A DNA stretch of 64,000 nt from Isochrysis galbana (Eukaryota > Haptophyta > Isochrysidales > Isochrysidaceae). Under the pieces are notes generated by a model. The model saw nothing but the letters and a program-made list of their open reading frames with translations. It was not told where the DNA came from and searched no databases. The DNA lies in the NCBI GenBank assembly GCA_018136815.1, contig CM030934.1, positions 3,239,070 through 3,303,069 on the forward strand, in the 5' to 3' direction. Shown in pieces: positions 1 to 10,265 of this stretch; position 1 is the first letter of the stretch, and every line of letters begins with the position of its first letter. The position numbers and the translations under genes are program-made.

Positions 1-58
1 ATCATTGCATTTTTATAAAGTTCAAACAAGAAGTCTTTAGGCATCATCATCTGATATG

Positions 59-804
59 TCACCGGTGACATGTGGAATACTTACTACATACTGGTACAAA
101 AAAAAGATTACTGGCTGCGATGTCCCCTTTTCTGCGGTCAAACCGCATACTGCAAGTCTGTACCTGAATAAGGGGGTCCTTCAAGTAGAACTTATACCGT
201 CCACACGGGGGGCACTTGCCAAAAAAACAACCAAACCTGAGGTTGCACCCTCTAGTCTCGAAGCTCCGCCGCATTGCACACATTGCACGCCGAATTTGTT
301 TGGTTGTCGCAGAGGTTGTTGGGCTGGCTCCTTCAGTTTGAGTCCATGCGTGGCTTCTGCATACGACTTGGGCGCATGGGCATGGGTTGTTGGTTGGTTG
401 GAGGGAGCAAAGGCTCCAAGGATTGATTGTTGTGTCAAGTGCCCGCCCCCGAGGGGTGCACTGCTGGTAGGAGTTACCGCCATGGGGGTGGCAGCAATGC
501 TGCCACCCACCATGGGGAGTCCTTGATTGGGTGGCGAGACGGTGGAGCTGGGCGGCTGAGCCAGTTGCTGGCTCTGTTGCTCTGCAGGGAACAGGGCACG
601 GCCTGTTCCCTGCTTCTGGGGCTGATGGGGAGGCGAGGGTGGCGGAGCCATGTCGACGTCGGTGTCTGGTGGGGCAGAGGCCTGCGAGCGCTTCGGCTCT
701 GGCGGCTTGGGGCGGCCCCGTTGGGGCGTCGTGGCGGCAGGGGGCTGGGAGAGGAGAGCGGTCGGTGCGCGCTCCATCGCTGAAACTATAACGATAATTT
801 TTGA
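59..804 (-). mobile_element. 5' part of a LINE with ORF1 (frameshifted)
   Basis: On the minus strand an ATG at 777 follows a terminal hairpin (805-830) by about 30 bases and opens a 198-codon frame to 181. It begins MERAP, as do the ORF1 starts at 2929 and 32993. The first 150 residues are rich in Pro, Gln and Ala and look disordered. The frame reaches a Cys pair (CVQC); homologous-looking Cys-rich coding (CFFGKCPPCGR) then continues in another frame at 59-283, so a frameshift near 283 breaks the zinc-binding region. This fits the nucleic-acid-binding ORF1 protein of a non-LTR retrotransposon. No RT domain is attached; the element is cut by the window edge or degenerate. Confidence 0.6.
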
Positions 805-830
805 GTCAACCAAGTATAAACTTAGTTGAC
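805..830 (-). repeat. LINE 5'-terminal hairpin, B type
   Basis: The stem GTCAACTAAGT pairs over 11 bp with ACTTGGTTGAC around a TTAT loop (minus-strand reading). One pair is G-U in the RNA, so pairing is kept where the sequence differs from other copies. It lies just upstream of the MERAP ORF1 start. Confidence 0.7.
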
Positions 831-845
831 AGCAAGAGAGATTCT

Positions 846-1108
846 ATGAGGTATACGAGAAGGTGATACAAGCCGAGCCAGAGCAAAGGAGAAACCATAG
901 TCTCCCGCCCGCTTCCCTCCAACTCCTGGCCGAAGCAGCGCGCGCGGCCTCCCCGGTCCCCGGAACCAGCTTCTCCGCTACAGAGGGAACTGGGGAAGGG
1001 GAAGGGGGAAGGGGGTTGTTAGGGGTTAAGGTTGGGTAGTAGGGAGGTCCACGAGCACACTGCCTCATGCCGCACACGTAGCGGAGATTTTTAAGAAGAT
1101 TTTTTTAT
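846..1108 (+). mobile_element. 5'-truncated LINE 3' tail (family 2)
   Basis: Non-coding 3' end of a LINE, nearly the same as 35150-35394 (+) and the minus-strand copy at 41186-41390. All contain the GAAGCAGCGCGCGCGGCC block, a GGGGTTAAGGTTGGGTAGTA block, and end GTAGCGG-ATTTTTAAGAAGA followed by T. No target-site duplication was found for this copy. Confidence 0.7.
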
Positions 1109-1119
1109 TTTTCTTAGCC

Positions 1120-1372
1120 CTTTGCCTTTGCGACTTTAGATTTTAGCGTCTTTTGTCAGTTGTCAGTATTTGGTTACGTTTTGTTGTGGGGGCGGGGGGG
1201 GGGGGGGGGGGCGGGCTGGGTCCTAATGGGCCCCGGATATGTGCTTGTTGGGTGTACTCTATTGGGAAGTTTCAACGCACTGAAAGAAACTCCTCACAAA
1301 TTCCCTCAACTGCTCTGAGATGGTCCCTTTTTTTGTAGTATAATAAAAAACCCCTGCTCAACCGCCCTGTGA
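1120..1372 (+). repeat. dispersed repeat shared with 54030-54262
   Basis: The segment runs from a TTTAGCGTCTTT motif through a G-run, a GGCCCCGGATATGTGCT motif and TAATAAAAAACCC to TGACCGCCCT-like sequence. The same blocks occur in the same order at 54030-54262. No coding potential is seen; class unknown. Confidence 0.6.
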
Positions 1373-1379
1373 TTTGCTC

Positions 1380-1694
1380 TCCCACAAAGACTGGACGGAC
1401 GCCGGAGAAGAGAGAGGGAGAGTGGAGAGTACGGTGGGAGGAAGAAGAGAGAGAAGGAGGAAGGGGGAGCAGATAGGAGAAGAGAAAGAGAGGGAGGGAG
1501 ATGAGGTAAGAGAGAGGGGGGGGGAGGGAGGGAGGGAGAGAGGGAGGGGGGGGCAGAGGTAGGGGAGAGAGGAGGAGGAAGGGGGAGCAGATAGGAGAGG
1601 AGAAAGAGAGGGATATGAGGTGAGAAAGAGAGGGGGGGAGGGAGGGAGAGGGAGGGGGGGGGAGAGGGAGGGAGAGAGAGGAAGGCGGGGCCCG
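1380..1694 (+). repeat. purine-rich (G/A) low-complexity tract
   Basis: Almost continuous GAGAG/GGGAGG on the plus strand. It creates long empty frames on both strands that are not genes. Confidence 0.8.
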
Positions 1695-2186
1695 ATGGGC
1701 CTGGTGGACCCTGAGCTTCTCGCTCGCGTGGCTGCCGGCGCGGCATTCGGCCTGGCGGTGTCTCGTTTGGCACAGTACTTGTCCGACCGTCAGCCCACGC
1801 TCTCGACCACCGCCGGTGCCGTCCTCGTCCACGCAAAGGCTCTGCCGCACTCACCAGGAGAAGCGGCGCGAGCGGCCGCAAATGCTTTCACTGCTGCCCC
1901 ACCCATGCAAACGCCGAGCCAAGCAGTCTTGGGGGACTCAAAGAGCGAAATCTTCCCGCTTTCCCTCCCTCCCGCCCCACCAACCCGCAAGCTAGGCCAC
2001 GTAGGCCTGGTGCGCTCAAAGAGCGGAGGACTCCCACATTCTCCAGGAGAGGCCGCAAGGGCTGCCGCCAACGCGCTGCCAGTCCTCACAAGGCCCGTCC
2101 TGCTGTCCAAATACGACACTGAGGCGGAGATTGAACAGACCCGAGCAGATGTGCTGCATCACGCCCTGCGTGTACCCTACCGATAG
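1695..2186 (+). CDS. hypothetical protein with a duplicated LPHSPGEAARAAANA motif
   Basis: A 163-codon frame opens right after the purine tract with ATGGGCCTGG. Residues 10-28 are a small-residue hydrophobic stretch, possibly an anchor. The 15-residue motif LPHSPGEAARAAANA occurs twice, around residues 53-67 and 114-128, with synonymous and conservative differences; that favours translation. I recognise no family. The frame may be one exon, since the end (HHALRVPYR) is not a clear C-terminus. Confidence 0.35.
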   Translation: MGLVDPELLARVAAGAAFGLAVSRLAQYLSDRQPTLSTTAGAVLVHAKALPHSPGEAARAAANAFTAAPPMQTPSQAVLGDSKSEIFPLSLPPAPPTRKLGHVGLVRSKSGGLPHSPGEAARAAANALPVLTRPVLLSKYDTEAEIEQTRADVLHHALRVPYR

Positions 2187-2904
2187 GGCCTCGCCACCGT
2201 CATTCAAGGCTCCTGAGTGCCAAGCCTTCGCAGGACGAGGCTCCATAGCGCTTCGCAGACATCGGGCGCTTAGGACGCACGAGTGGCGATCTTCCGTACA
2301 TGTGCTGTTGATAAAAGATAGAGGATATGTGAAGCTGTCAGTGGCGAGGTTTCGCTCAAGATGAACGAGGAGAGCGCTGCTGGCAAGGTATCACAGGCCG
2401 CACATTAACATAACCTCTTGTGATCCTCACAGCCAGAGAACACGCTCATCATGACTGCTCAAGCTAAGTCAAGCGCGACATGCGATCGATCCAACTATTG
2501 ATAAAAAAGTGCAAGAAATCATTTCTGAAGAGTGTGGCATCCATTCATGGGCCCGCCAGGCCATCGTCTCGATCCATTCGTAGACTTGCTGAGGACCGTT
2601 GCGTTGTAGCGCTCGACTGCAACGCACAAATGGATAATTCGCAAATGCTCTCTTCTGCTCACACAAAAGTCCTGTTTGAATAACAAGCACTCACACTAGT
2701 GGGAATCGGCTAATCTTATGATTGGTCACCATGGAGCTGGGCTTCGCCCCCCCCCCCCCCCCCCCACTCTCTCGACCCCCCTCATGGGGGGCGAGAACCA
2801 CGCCACCCCCCTGCCTGCGTTCCCAATGCACTTGCTGGCATGCAGAATAAGGAGACTCACATCAACGGTCCGATATCGCCCTGGCAATATCACGGTGGCC
2901 AGCC
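2187..2904. other. no gene recognised
   Basis: Mixed sequence with a C-run near 2750. Small frames on both strands show no family resemblance. Confidence 0.5.
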
Positions 2905-3540
2905 AACTATCAGTAAACTGATAGGGTCATGGAGCGCGCGCTGCCTCCCTCCCTCGCTGCCGCGGCCCTCGCCGCGATGGACGAAGCCTTCATGGACACC
3001 CCAATGTCGCCGAAGCGACCGCGCCCAGACGACCCTCCCAGCCAGGTGGGCACAAGGCCCACCACACCACGCCCCGACATCACTGCGAACTGCGAAGCGA
3101 ACGCCTGCATGCTGACAGCCATGCTGCAGCACAGGCCCCACACCACCCACCACAGCCACACACACCACACCACAAATGAGGGCAGCTCCATCAGGGAAGG
3201 CCTCCGGGCCCGGACCCTACATAGCTGCGGTACCGCCCTCGCGCCTAGGCGCGAGGGGCTGGCCCGGCACCATCAACGACACAGCCCCCCAGTGGGCTGG
3301 TCACAAAGACGCATTGCAAAGTGTATTGCAGAATGCTGGGATCTCACAAGAGAGGCCAAGAACGGCAGCAGCCGGATAGCAAGGAAGGGGGGCACCCCAC
3401 GACAGGACGAAGGGGCGCGGCAAAGGCCACCCCGCGAACGCGCGTACGTCGGACCCGACCACAACCCAACGCCTCAAGCAAAAGCCGGGTAGAGGGGGAG
3501 GGGGGAGGGGGAGGGCGTCGCAAGAGGACGCGGGAGTACT
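2905..3540 (+). mobile_element. LINE 5' end with ORF1 N-terminus
   Basis: Begins with hairpin CTATCAG-TAAA-CTGATAG (2907-2924), then GGTC and ATG at 2929. The frame runs to 3492 (187 codons), starts MERALPPSLAAAALA and contains MDTPMSPKRPRPDD. The copy at 32969 has the same start and the same MDTP-SPKR block, so this is a real conserved ORF1. The rest is His/Thr/Pro-rich and appears disordered. A second element starts at 3564, so this one lacks its 3' half. Confidence 0.65.
2907..2924 (+). repeat. LINE 5'-terminal hairpin, A type
   Basis: A perfect 7-bp stem CTATCAG/CTGATAG with loop TAAA, followed by GGTCATGG. The A-type copies at 32971 and 46580 match closely. Confidence 0.75.
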
Positions 3541-3563
3541 ACTGTATTTATTCTAAGGGTACC

Positions 3564-4703
3564 AACTAAGTTTATACTTAGACGCGATGGAGCGCGCCGC
3601 CGCGACTCCCCTCTCCTTCGGGCCCCCCGCCGAGGGCCCCTATGGAGTGGCGCGCCGTGCCGCAGACCCAGCTGCCCTCGAGCAACACCCAGCTGTACGA
3701 GGCCTCGAGCGATGGGCGTGTGCGCAACGCCAAGACGCTGCGCGAGCTCAGCTTCATTCATGAAGGAGTCGAACGTCAAGCGCACGCGCGTCAAGATCGG
3801 CAACTGTATCAGTCCCGTCGAACACATCATCGCCGGAGCCTTCCTCGGGTACAGTCGCTGGCGCGACTGTGCAACGCCTCTGCAGCGCAGATGGCTCTCA
3901 TGGACCACTACCTCAACGAGATCGTTCGCCTGCACGACGAGGTTAAGGAGTCTCTCGAGAACGAGCGCCACATCATCCGCTCACTCACAGCGTGCACGAC
4001 TTCGTGCGCTGCGTCTTTTGCTGGCCTACGAGAAGGACAAGAACAAGCAGAAGTCGTACGAGTCAGCATATGAGTCAGCTTCGTCGAACGCAGATGATGA
4101 GATCTTTCTCCGTGTCCCTCGAGGGCGTGTCAACGTGAACCCATACGCCCTGCGCCAGTCGCCAGCGCGTACAAAGCAAGCCTCCCGAGGCAGGAAGCCA
4201 AAAATCAAGGGCGCACGGGAACTTAGCGCCCCGATCTTCAAAACAAACGACAAAGGTGCCCTCGCGATGAACACAAACCTCATCCTAGTAGCACAAACAC
4301 TCGACATAGCAGAAAGGCTAGCTTCACCTCCCACCTCCCACCACCGAACGCGAGAACGCGAACGCCGCACGCCCCACCCCGCACCCTCCACGACCTAACT
4401 AACATCATAGGCCCAGTGCGCAACACAGCCCCATATCCCATACTTTACCCAACAACATCCGCGAGAACCTCCACAGAAACCGACCGTCCGATGGCGCGAG
4501 GGAAGGCCGAGGAGTCGACCATCGGGGATCGGAGCACGCCGCCTGCCACTGGAAACCCCGAACACTGAGCCCCTAGGTAGAGCACGAGGGGACGAGCCGC
4601 AAGGCGAGTGAGAGGGAGTGATGAGGGATGCGGGCGCGGCTGTCAGGAAAATGTCACAGGGTCGCGCGCGCGGTGAGAATGTGAAGAAGGTTTTTTTTTA
4701 AAG
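3564..4703 (+). mobile_element. chimeric retroelement: hairpin, NUMOD4/HNH-like ORF, LINE 3' end
   Basis: Begins with B-type hairpin CTAAGT-TTAT-ACTTAG (3566-3581), five bases before ATGGAGCGCGCC at 3587 (MERAAATP, a LINE-type ORF1 start that stops after 58 codons). A second frame from 3642 looks NUMOD4/HNH-like. From about 4140 to 4320 the sequence encodes the LINE ORF2 C-terminus (GRKPKIK, then FKTNDKGALAM, ending IAERLA), also seen at 17760-17928 and 60060-60224. The 3' non-coding part (4480-4692) matches 18040-18240 block for block, including CCCCTAGGTAGAGCACGAGG, and ends GAAGAAGG plus T(10). No target-site duplication was found. Confidence 0.7.
3642..4073 (+). pseudogene. NUMOD4/HNH homing-endonuclease-like ORF, frameshifted
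   Basis: The frame begins MEWRAVPQ and continues YEASSDGRVRN. This has the shape of a NUMOD4 DNA-binding motif (EW-x-P, then Y-x-V-S-x-x-GRVR). The sequence expected next, an HNH_3-like VKRTRVKIGN...ISPVEHIIAGAFLG, lies in the +1 frame at about 3768-3848, so a frameshift near 3755 separates the halves. A catalytic HNH core with the second His/Asn is not visible; the first frame instead continues into a probable helix (MDHYLNEIVRLHDEVKES). NUMOD4-HNH proteins are typical of large DNA viruses and mobile introns. The assignment rests on motif shape only. Confidence 0.45.
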
Positions 4704-4905
4704 ATGTAGCAAATATTTTGTATTTTGGCCTGAGCCTAGTTTTCGGCCCTTTCCTCCTTGCTTGCGTCCGCGCTACGATCATCTAATTATAGAATTCGTC
4801 AGTCCACCGCCGTTGGCGGGGTTGGCCCTCGCCCTTCTCTCCCGCTCCCTCCTCTCCCTCAACCTTTCCCCTCCTTCCCTCCTTCTCTCGGCCTGCCTCT
4901 TTCCG

Positions 4906-4936
<31 letters not shown>

Positions 4937-5096
4937 CCAATCCCACCACCACCAGCAAGAACAGCTCTGGCTCACTCGTTCCCCCCTCCCCGCCCCCCCT
5001 TTCTCCTCCCCCTCCCCCGCCGTTCCTTCTCCTCGCCAAGCCCTTCTCTCTCTGATCCCCCCCCCCCCCCCTTCTTTTGCCACATTCCGCAAGCCG
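4704..5096. other. no gene; C-rich tract
   Basis: Poly-C and CT-rich sequence (4900-4935, 5058-5070) in front of the membrane-protein gene; may be 5' UTR or promoter. The long Pro and Gly frames across it are compositional. Confidence 0.5.
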
Positions 5097-7205
5097 ATGC
5101 ATGCGGCGTCGCCTCGCCCGCGCGTGGCGCCTGCGCTCCACCGCCGCCTCTCCCGCACTCGCGTGTGCATCCCTCACGTCGACTGCATCTTTGAAGGCAA
5201 GGACGGCAGCGAGGGGGCGCTACGAGCCTTTGCAAACTGCGAGCCGCCAGAGAGGGACGCCTACTGCAAGGTGAGAGGACGAAACTCCAATCGCACGTGA
5301 GAGTCGGGGTCTGACGTTTCATAGTGCTTGGCCGCAGGAGGACGTCGCTCTGGTGTGCCACGGGGAAGGGAAGGACGGGTGCGGGGTGGGTGAGAATCCC
5401 TTTGTACACGTAGACGCCGCCTGCATACCACGACAATGGTAGCAGGGCATTGCTGGCTGCGAGCTAGCCGGAAGGGAAGGGACCTTCCACGAGCACGCCC
5501 GTGCGCGCATTCGCGGGCTTGTGCATCCCAGCCAATTTGACACAGGATGGCAGCCAGCACTCCCATAGCCTCTGGGCCTATGCGCACGCACATTGCTGCA
5601 GCATAAAAGTCCTGCAAGCACTCGCCAACTGTGAACGAATAGAGAACCGGGTCTCTAGTAGGGCGACCTCGTGTCTCACATCCTCGATCCCGCCACCTGC
5701 AAGATTCTCTCTCGTCCATTCACATCCACATATCCATGCGGCCAAACAAGAGGCAAAGAGCTCAACCAACTTCCAAGTCTGCCAATCTCACACTCCAGGT
5801 CTTCGTGCGCTGGGTACCGTTCCAGCTGATGTACAGCTTGTTACGTGGCCGAGTCGACGTAGGTCAGCACCACTCCTTCTTTGGCTGCATCGCCGCTCTT
5901 GGTGGGCCGGCACGCGTGTCAACGCTGCTCAAGCTCGTCAAGTGCGACCCAAACATGGGAGGACACTGGCTGGACAAGGCGGAACTCGAGCAGTACAAGC
6001 GGCAAGGCATCGAGTTTGTAGGACAGGTGCGCGCGTGCATGAGGCGGCCGCGTAGGCACGCGCACACCGAGGGCTGATTCCAATGCATAGGCAAGTGCTC
6101 GCCGGCAATCGGGATTCATAATGGGTTGGTATACGAGTGTGGCTTATGACGCTCCCTCCGCATGACAGGTTGTGGCCAACTGTCAGACCATGTCTGTGGT
6201 TGGCACATTGGTAGTTGGACTCACCCACCAGAGCACGATAGGCCGCCCGGCAGTGTGGCAGCCATCCGCCGACTTTGTCGACAGCTTCGGACAACGCGCA
6301 GCGGACATCTGCATGTGCGTCACACCCTTTAGGACGCTCGCCCGCTGCCGTAGGAGTCGAGGCTTCTTACCGTCTGCCCACACTCGTCCTGGCCGCAGCC
6401 AAGCGCTCCCAGTCCAACCCAACTGTGGCTGCAGGTGGCTCGGCTACACGGCTAATCTCTATACCGAGCTCGCCGCCATCACACTTCTGTTGTTTTGCAT
6501 AACAATCCGCCAGTTACTCGTAGCCATCTTGCCCAACCTACAGTCGAAGCTCAAATTCATTCGCAAAGCGAACCCATCCGGGCTGATCGCAACGGTAGGT
6601 GTTCCGCGCAAGCGCAAGGGCTGCTGCCGTCCCGGAGCTTGACAGCCCCGCTCCCTTACTCTTATGACACTCGGTCGCCAGATGCTCACGGCGGTCATCA
6701 TCGGCCTATGGGCCACCATTGCCCTCGGCGGCGTGCTCTCCTCCCCGCGATGGGGCTTTGTCGCGGTCGGCGGCGCCATCATTGTCCCTCCCTTTTATTC
6801 TTGGTTCGTCTCGGACTTCTACTACGAGGCGCTACTCGACTTGCATGAAGAGGCGCGCAAGGTTCGTACCACGACCGTCCTCGCGCAGCGTGTCTCTGAT
6901 TGGCATCGACACTTCTAAGGGGTTTGTACCGGCTGTGCCCAAGGGCGGCGCTCCCCTCAAGTTGTCTGCAATCTCACGGCGGTGTATGCGTCGGCATCTC
7001 TCACTTGCTGCATATGCGACCTTGGACCTTGCAGGTTGTCCAGTTGCACGACAATCAGAAGAAGTTTGGCTCGCTTGACGCTCTACCCCTCGTCTTGCCG
7101 CTCGCGAGCCCGCAATCTCCACCCTCAAAACCTATCGGGGAAGTGCCCATGAGCAAATCGGCTCCTTCCGATTCTTTCATTAAAATGGCCTCCCTTGAGG
7201 AATAG
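5097..7205 (+). CDS. multi-pass membrane protein, multi-exon (family unknown)
   Basis: The 3' half is well resolved: exons 5799-6026, 6169-6314, 6435-6594, 6682-6861 and 7035-7205, all with GT-AG junctions and compatible phases (the 6314/6435 junction splits a Met codon). The last exon ends MASLEE-stop. Upstream, 5097-5270 (starts MHAASPRP, ends RDAYCK before GTGAG), 5338-5385 and about 5447-5520 encode a Cys-rich part with repeated EGKDG/GEGKDG motifs; their joins are less certain. Hydrophobic segments: VVGTLVVGL, a long one around ELAAITLLLFCITIRQLLV, and a pair in the 6682 exon (AVIIGLWATIALGGVL; AVGGAIIVPPFYSWFV). The segment ending PNLQSKLKFIRK recalls anoctamins, but too weakly to assign. 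A 7035-7205 soluble tail follows. Confidence 0.65.
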
Positions 7206-9319
7206 TCGTGATCGTTTGGGCCAGACGGCGCGCGGCAGGCTGAACAGAGTATGTGTCGCTGTGCTCATCAGGCACCCGGGCAATTAGGCAGAGAAGTGCA
7301 CTGGGACACGTGGCGATCGACCGCAATAGCTTGGAATGACGGTTGTCGATTGCATTGTTAGTGCACTTTTTCGGAATTGTCCGTCGATACATCCACATCC
7401 ATCGCATGTCCCTCCCTCGCCGGGTCCTGCTCAATAATGGAATGCATAGCTAAAGAACTTGAGCCTGAATTCTCCGAACTTCACGCCGGGGACGCAACCG
7501 AAAGCAGCGGCGTGTGTTCTTCACCGTGCGCACTATCACATGGCTATCGGTCCACGCATAATTGCGCAAGGGGAAAAGTGTGGGTGCGGCGATATTGTTT
7601 TAAATTATTTTCATTTTTAACCAACCCATTTTTATGGGTCGCGGCGCGGCAAAGGGACGGGACTAGCGCTCATTCAAGACAGGATTCCCTGCCGCGGCAA
7701 GCGCAAGCACCCTGTTGCGGGTAGGGGGAGCATTCCATCCATGCGACACGCTCTATTCTTGGTTCTTGGAGCGTGTCTCGAGAACACCCTCCATGGCCTG
7801 CCTTACCGAGCTGAATCGTCCCGTGAGCACGGATATGGCGGCCTCCCGCGATGCTTGCTCCTTCTTGCTTGGTGGTGCGTACGTGACTGTGGCTATGTGG
7901 TCGGGTGTGGTCGCCTCTTGAGCTGCCTCCAAGGGCGGAGCTTCCGACATGTCTTGACAGATAACTAAAGGCGGGAAACTCTGCCCTTTGCCCTTTGTCT
8001 TTTCAATATATATACGATATAACTCGATATCAATACAGTATACACGAGGGCTCTTCGCTAGAATCGCGTTCGGGCGACAAGCTCGCGGCATTCACTTAAA
8101 CAGCCAATAGCAAAAGCTCCATCGGACCTTATAGCTTTTAATAGTCCAACAGTAGCGCCAACCAGTACAAGTACAAGTAAAGATGATTTTTATTTTTATT
8201 TTTATGAGTGTAGTGTCCCCGGCTCCCGCGCTCCCGCGCCTCCGCGTGCGCGCTGCAACCGCCTCCCTCCTGTCCGACCCGTGTGACGTGCGACGTGCGC
8301 GCGCGGTATGTGTGGCATGCATAAATAATGTATCTATATCTATCCATCTCTAGCTCGTGTCTCATGCGATTCTCCACTTGTTTGTTCTCCTCCTCTCTCC
8401 TCTGCCCATCGGCCCACGGCCCACGGTCGCTCGGCGCGCGCTGCGCTGCAGGGCGCCACGCACTAGTTTTATTTTTAGAGGCCCTGGGTTTTGTTTTTGC
8501 TGGCCAAAAAGCTTTTGCTGTTGCTGTTACAAGCAAAGGCGGCCTGAGCACCAATAGCTGTTGCACTGTTGGAGCATCATAGATAGGACCTCCTTGGCGA
8601 GGCATCAACCCGGCGTTCTCCTCAACTGTACATACACACCTATGGCGAAATTCTGGCTGAACCATGTCAGGACCAATGTAGAAGAAATAAACAAGGAAGG
8701 TTACCAGAACGCCGTCTGGGGTACCCTTCGGTCGGTAGATGTTCGGCCCAACCATCGAGTGGGAAGTCCCCACAATAGAGACCATCAAGGCTTCAGTTTC
8801 ATGGTTGGTGTCGCTCCAAAACCGATAAAGGTACACGACGTGCTCCTTTTGCGGAGGATGGTGGAATTGGGTACGATGGCTGCCCACACAAAAAAACCCT
8901 CTAGAAGCTCAACGTCCGCCTGTGACCTGTGACTTGATGAGTGCCTGACCTCCTCGACGCACCGGTGGTGGCCTCGATCAGTGCCTCGTTGATCGTTCGC
9001 ACCTGCTCGCACTCGCACGCCCATTGCTTGTGTTGATCCTCGTCGACTTACTTCGAGGATGACGACCGAGTCTCCCCTACAGGGGGTAGAGCCGTTCGCG
9101 CACTCGCCACGCTCGGCAGAGTTTGGGATCCGCTCACACCCCTTCGCCTCGCAACGTTTGCTCGCCCCCCCACGTCGGTGTTCCGTCTTCTTCATGTTCT
9201 TCATGGATTCTCTCATTGCATGTTACACCGAGAGCATCCTCAATATAGAACCCACTCGCAACACCCCGTTGCTTTTCGTACGTAACGATATGAGCGAGAA
9301 GGGGAGATCGTGATTTCTA
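7206..9319. other. no confidently supported gene
   Basis: Competing short frames exist on both strands. A minus-strand frame at 8690-8887 contains a hydrophobic stretch (GVLVTFLVYFFYIG), and a plus frame begins MAKFWLNHVR at 8642. Neither shows splice sites, family motifs or a clear end. A minus 65-codon frame starting MSEAPPLE near 7950 is similarly unsupported. Confidence 0.4.
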
Positions 9320-9577
9320 TCAGATACCGACCCTGCTGCTGCTGCCCCAAATCGAGTGAATGGAGTATAAGACCACGCGTGTGTCGTTCAACATACGCGT
9401 GAAGTGTCAAGTTGAGTCAAGTTACCCCCAGGTGACACAACGGAAGGTGGCTAGCAGGGATGGGGGTAAATGAACGCTTCTGGTCTTGTCCGCGATGGCG
9501 ATGGAGTGAGGGGTGAGGGGGGCGCGAGGCGCGAGGCCCCCATTGACCCCCACTCCCCTACTTATATAAAAAGTAGG
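9320..9577 (-). mobile_element. retroelement 5' segment, D-type hairpin
   Basis: On the minus strand a hairpin (9557-9577; stem CCTACTT/AAGTAGG, loop TTTATAT) is followed by GGGGGTCAATGGGGGCCTCG. That string also follows the D-type hairpin at 34007-34024. Downstream, 9320-9490 matches the minus strand of 36250-36415, including TTGACTCAA and an AAGCGTTCA motif. No long frame is visible. Confidence 0.55.
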
Positions 9578-9829
9578 TGATCACTAGTGGGTGTAAGCCC
9601 CTACACTACAAACACGGACCAAACGAACGGGGTTCGAAACACGGCAAACCACGGCGGTGTTCGGCCTCGTTAGAGCGACACGGTAAACACGCGGTTCCCA
9701 GCTGCTAGGAGCGGGGTGTACTCCGTCTCTCCTTAGAAGCTTAGAAGAGGAGGGGCCGACGGCGCGTGGCGACGGGGCGGCTCTCTGCGGCGCTCGCCGA
9801 TCTATTTCCGTTTGGGCCCCGGGCGGGGG
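9578..9829. other. no gene recognised
   Basis: Ordinary mixed sequence between the D-type element and the GA microsatellite. Confidence 0.4.
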
Positions 9830-10213
9830 GGGGGGGGGAAGGGGGGGCGGAGAGAGGAGGGAGGGAGAGAGGGAGAGGGAGAAAGGGAGAAGAGAGAGAA
9901 GAGAGAGAAGAGAGAGAAGAGAGAGAAGAGAGAGAAGAGAGAGAAGAGAGAGAAGAGAGAGAAGAGAGAGAAGAGAGAGAAGAGAGAGAAGAGAGAGAAG
10001 AGAGAGAAGAGAGAGAAGAGAGAGAAGAGAGAGAAGAGAGAGAAGAGAGAGAAGAGAGAGAAGAGAGAGAAGAGAGAGGGAGGGAGAGAGAGGGAGAGGG
10101 AGAGGGAGAAAGAGAGAAGAGAGAGAAGAGAGAGAAGAGAGAGAAGAGAGAGAAGAGAGAAGAGAGAGAAGACAGAAGAGAGAAGAGAGAGAGAAGAGAG
10201 AGAGGGAGAGGGA

Positions 10214-10261
<48 letters not shown>

Positions 10262-10265
10262 GCCG
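9830..10265 (+). repeat. (AGAGAGAAG)n purine microsatellite
   Basis: About twenty tandem copies of a 9-bp unit (9890-10075), then degenerate units and (GA)n to 10260. Because the unit is a multiple of three, all frames stay open and give long EREERE or SLSSLS frames that are not genes. Confidence 0.9.

Noticed and set aside
1272..1881. 190-codon Pro/Ser/Leu frames on the minus strand
   Set aside because: Antisense of the purine tract; composition only.
4758..5300. 180-codon Pro-rich N-terminal extension of the membrane protein
   Set aside because: The first 110 codons are poly-C/CT translation; the ATG at 5097 is a better start.
8138..8887. 249-codon minus-strand frame with one hydrophobic stretch
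   Set aside because: No splice sites, motif or neighbour supports it, and the C-terminal half is low-complexity Lys/Arg/Asn.
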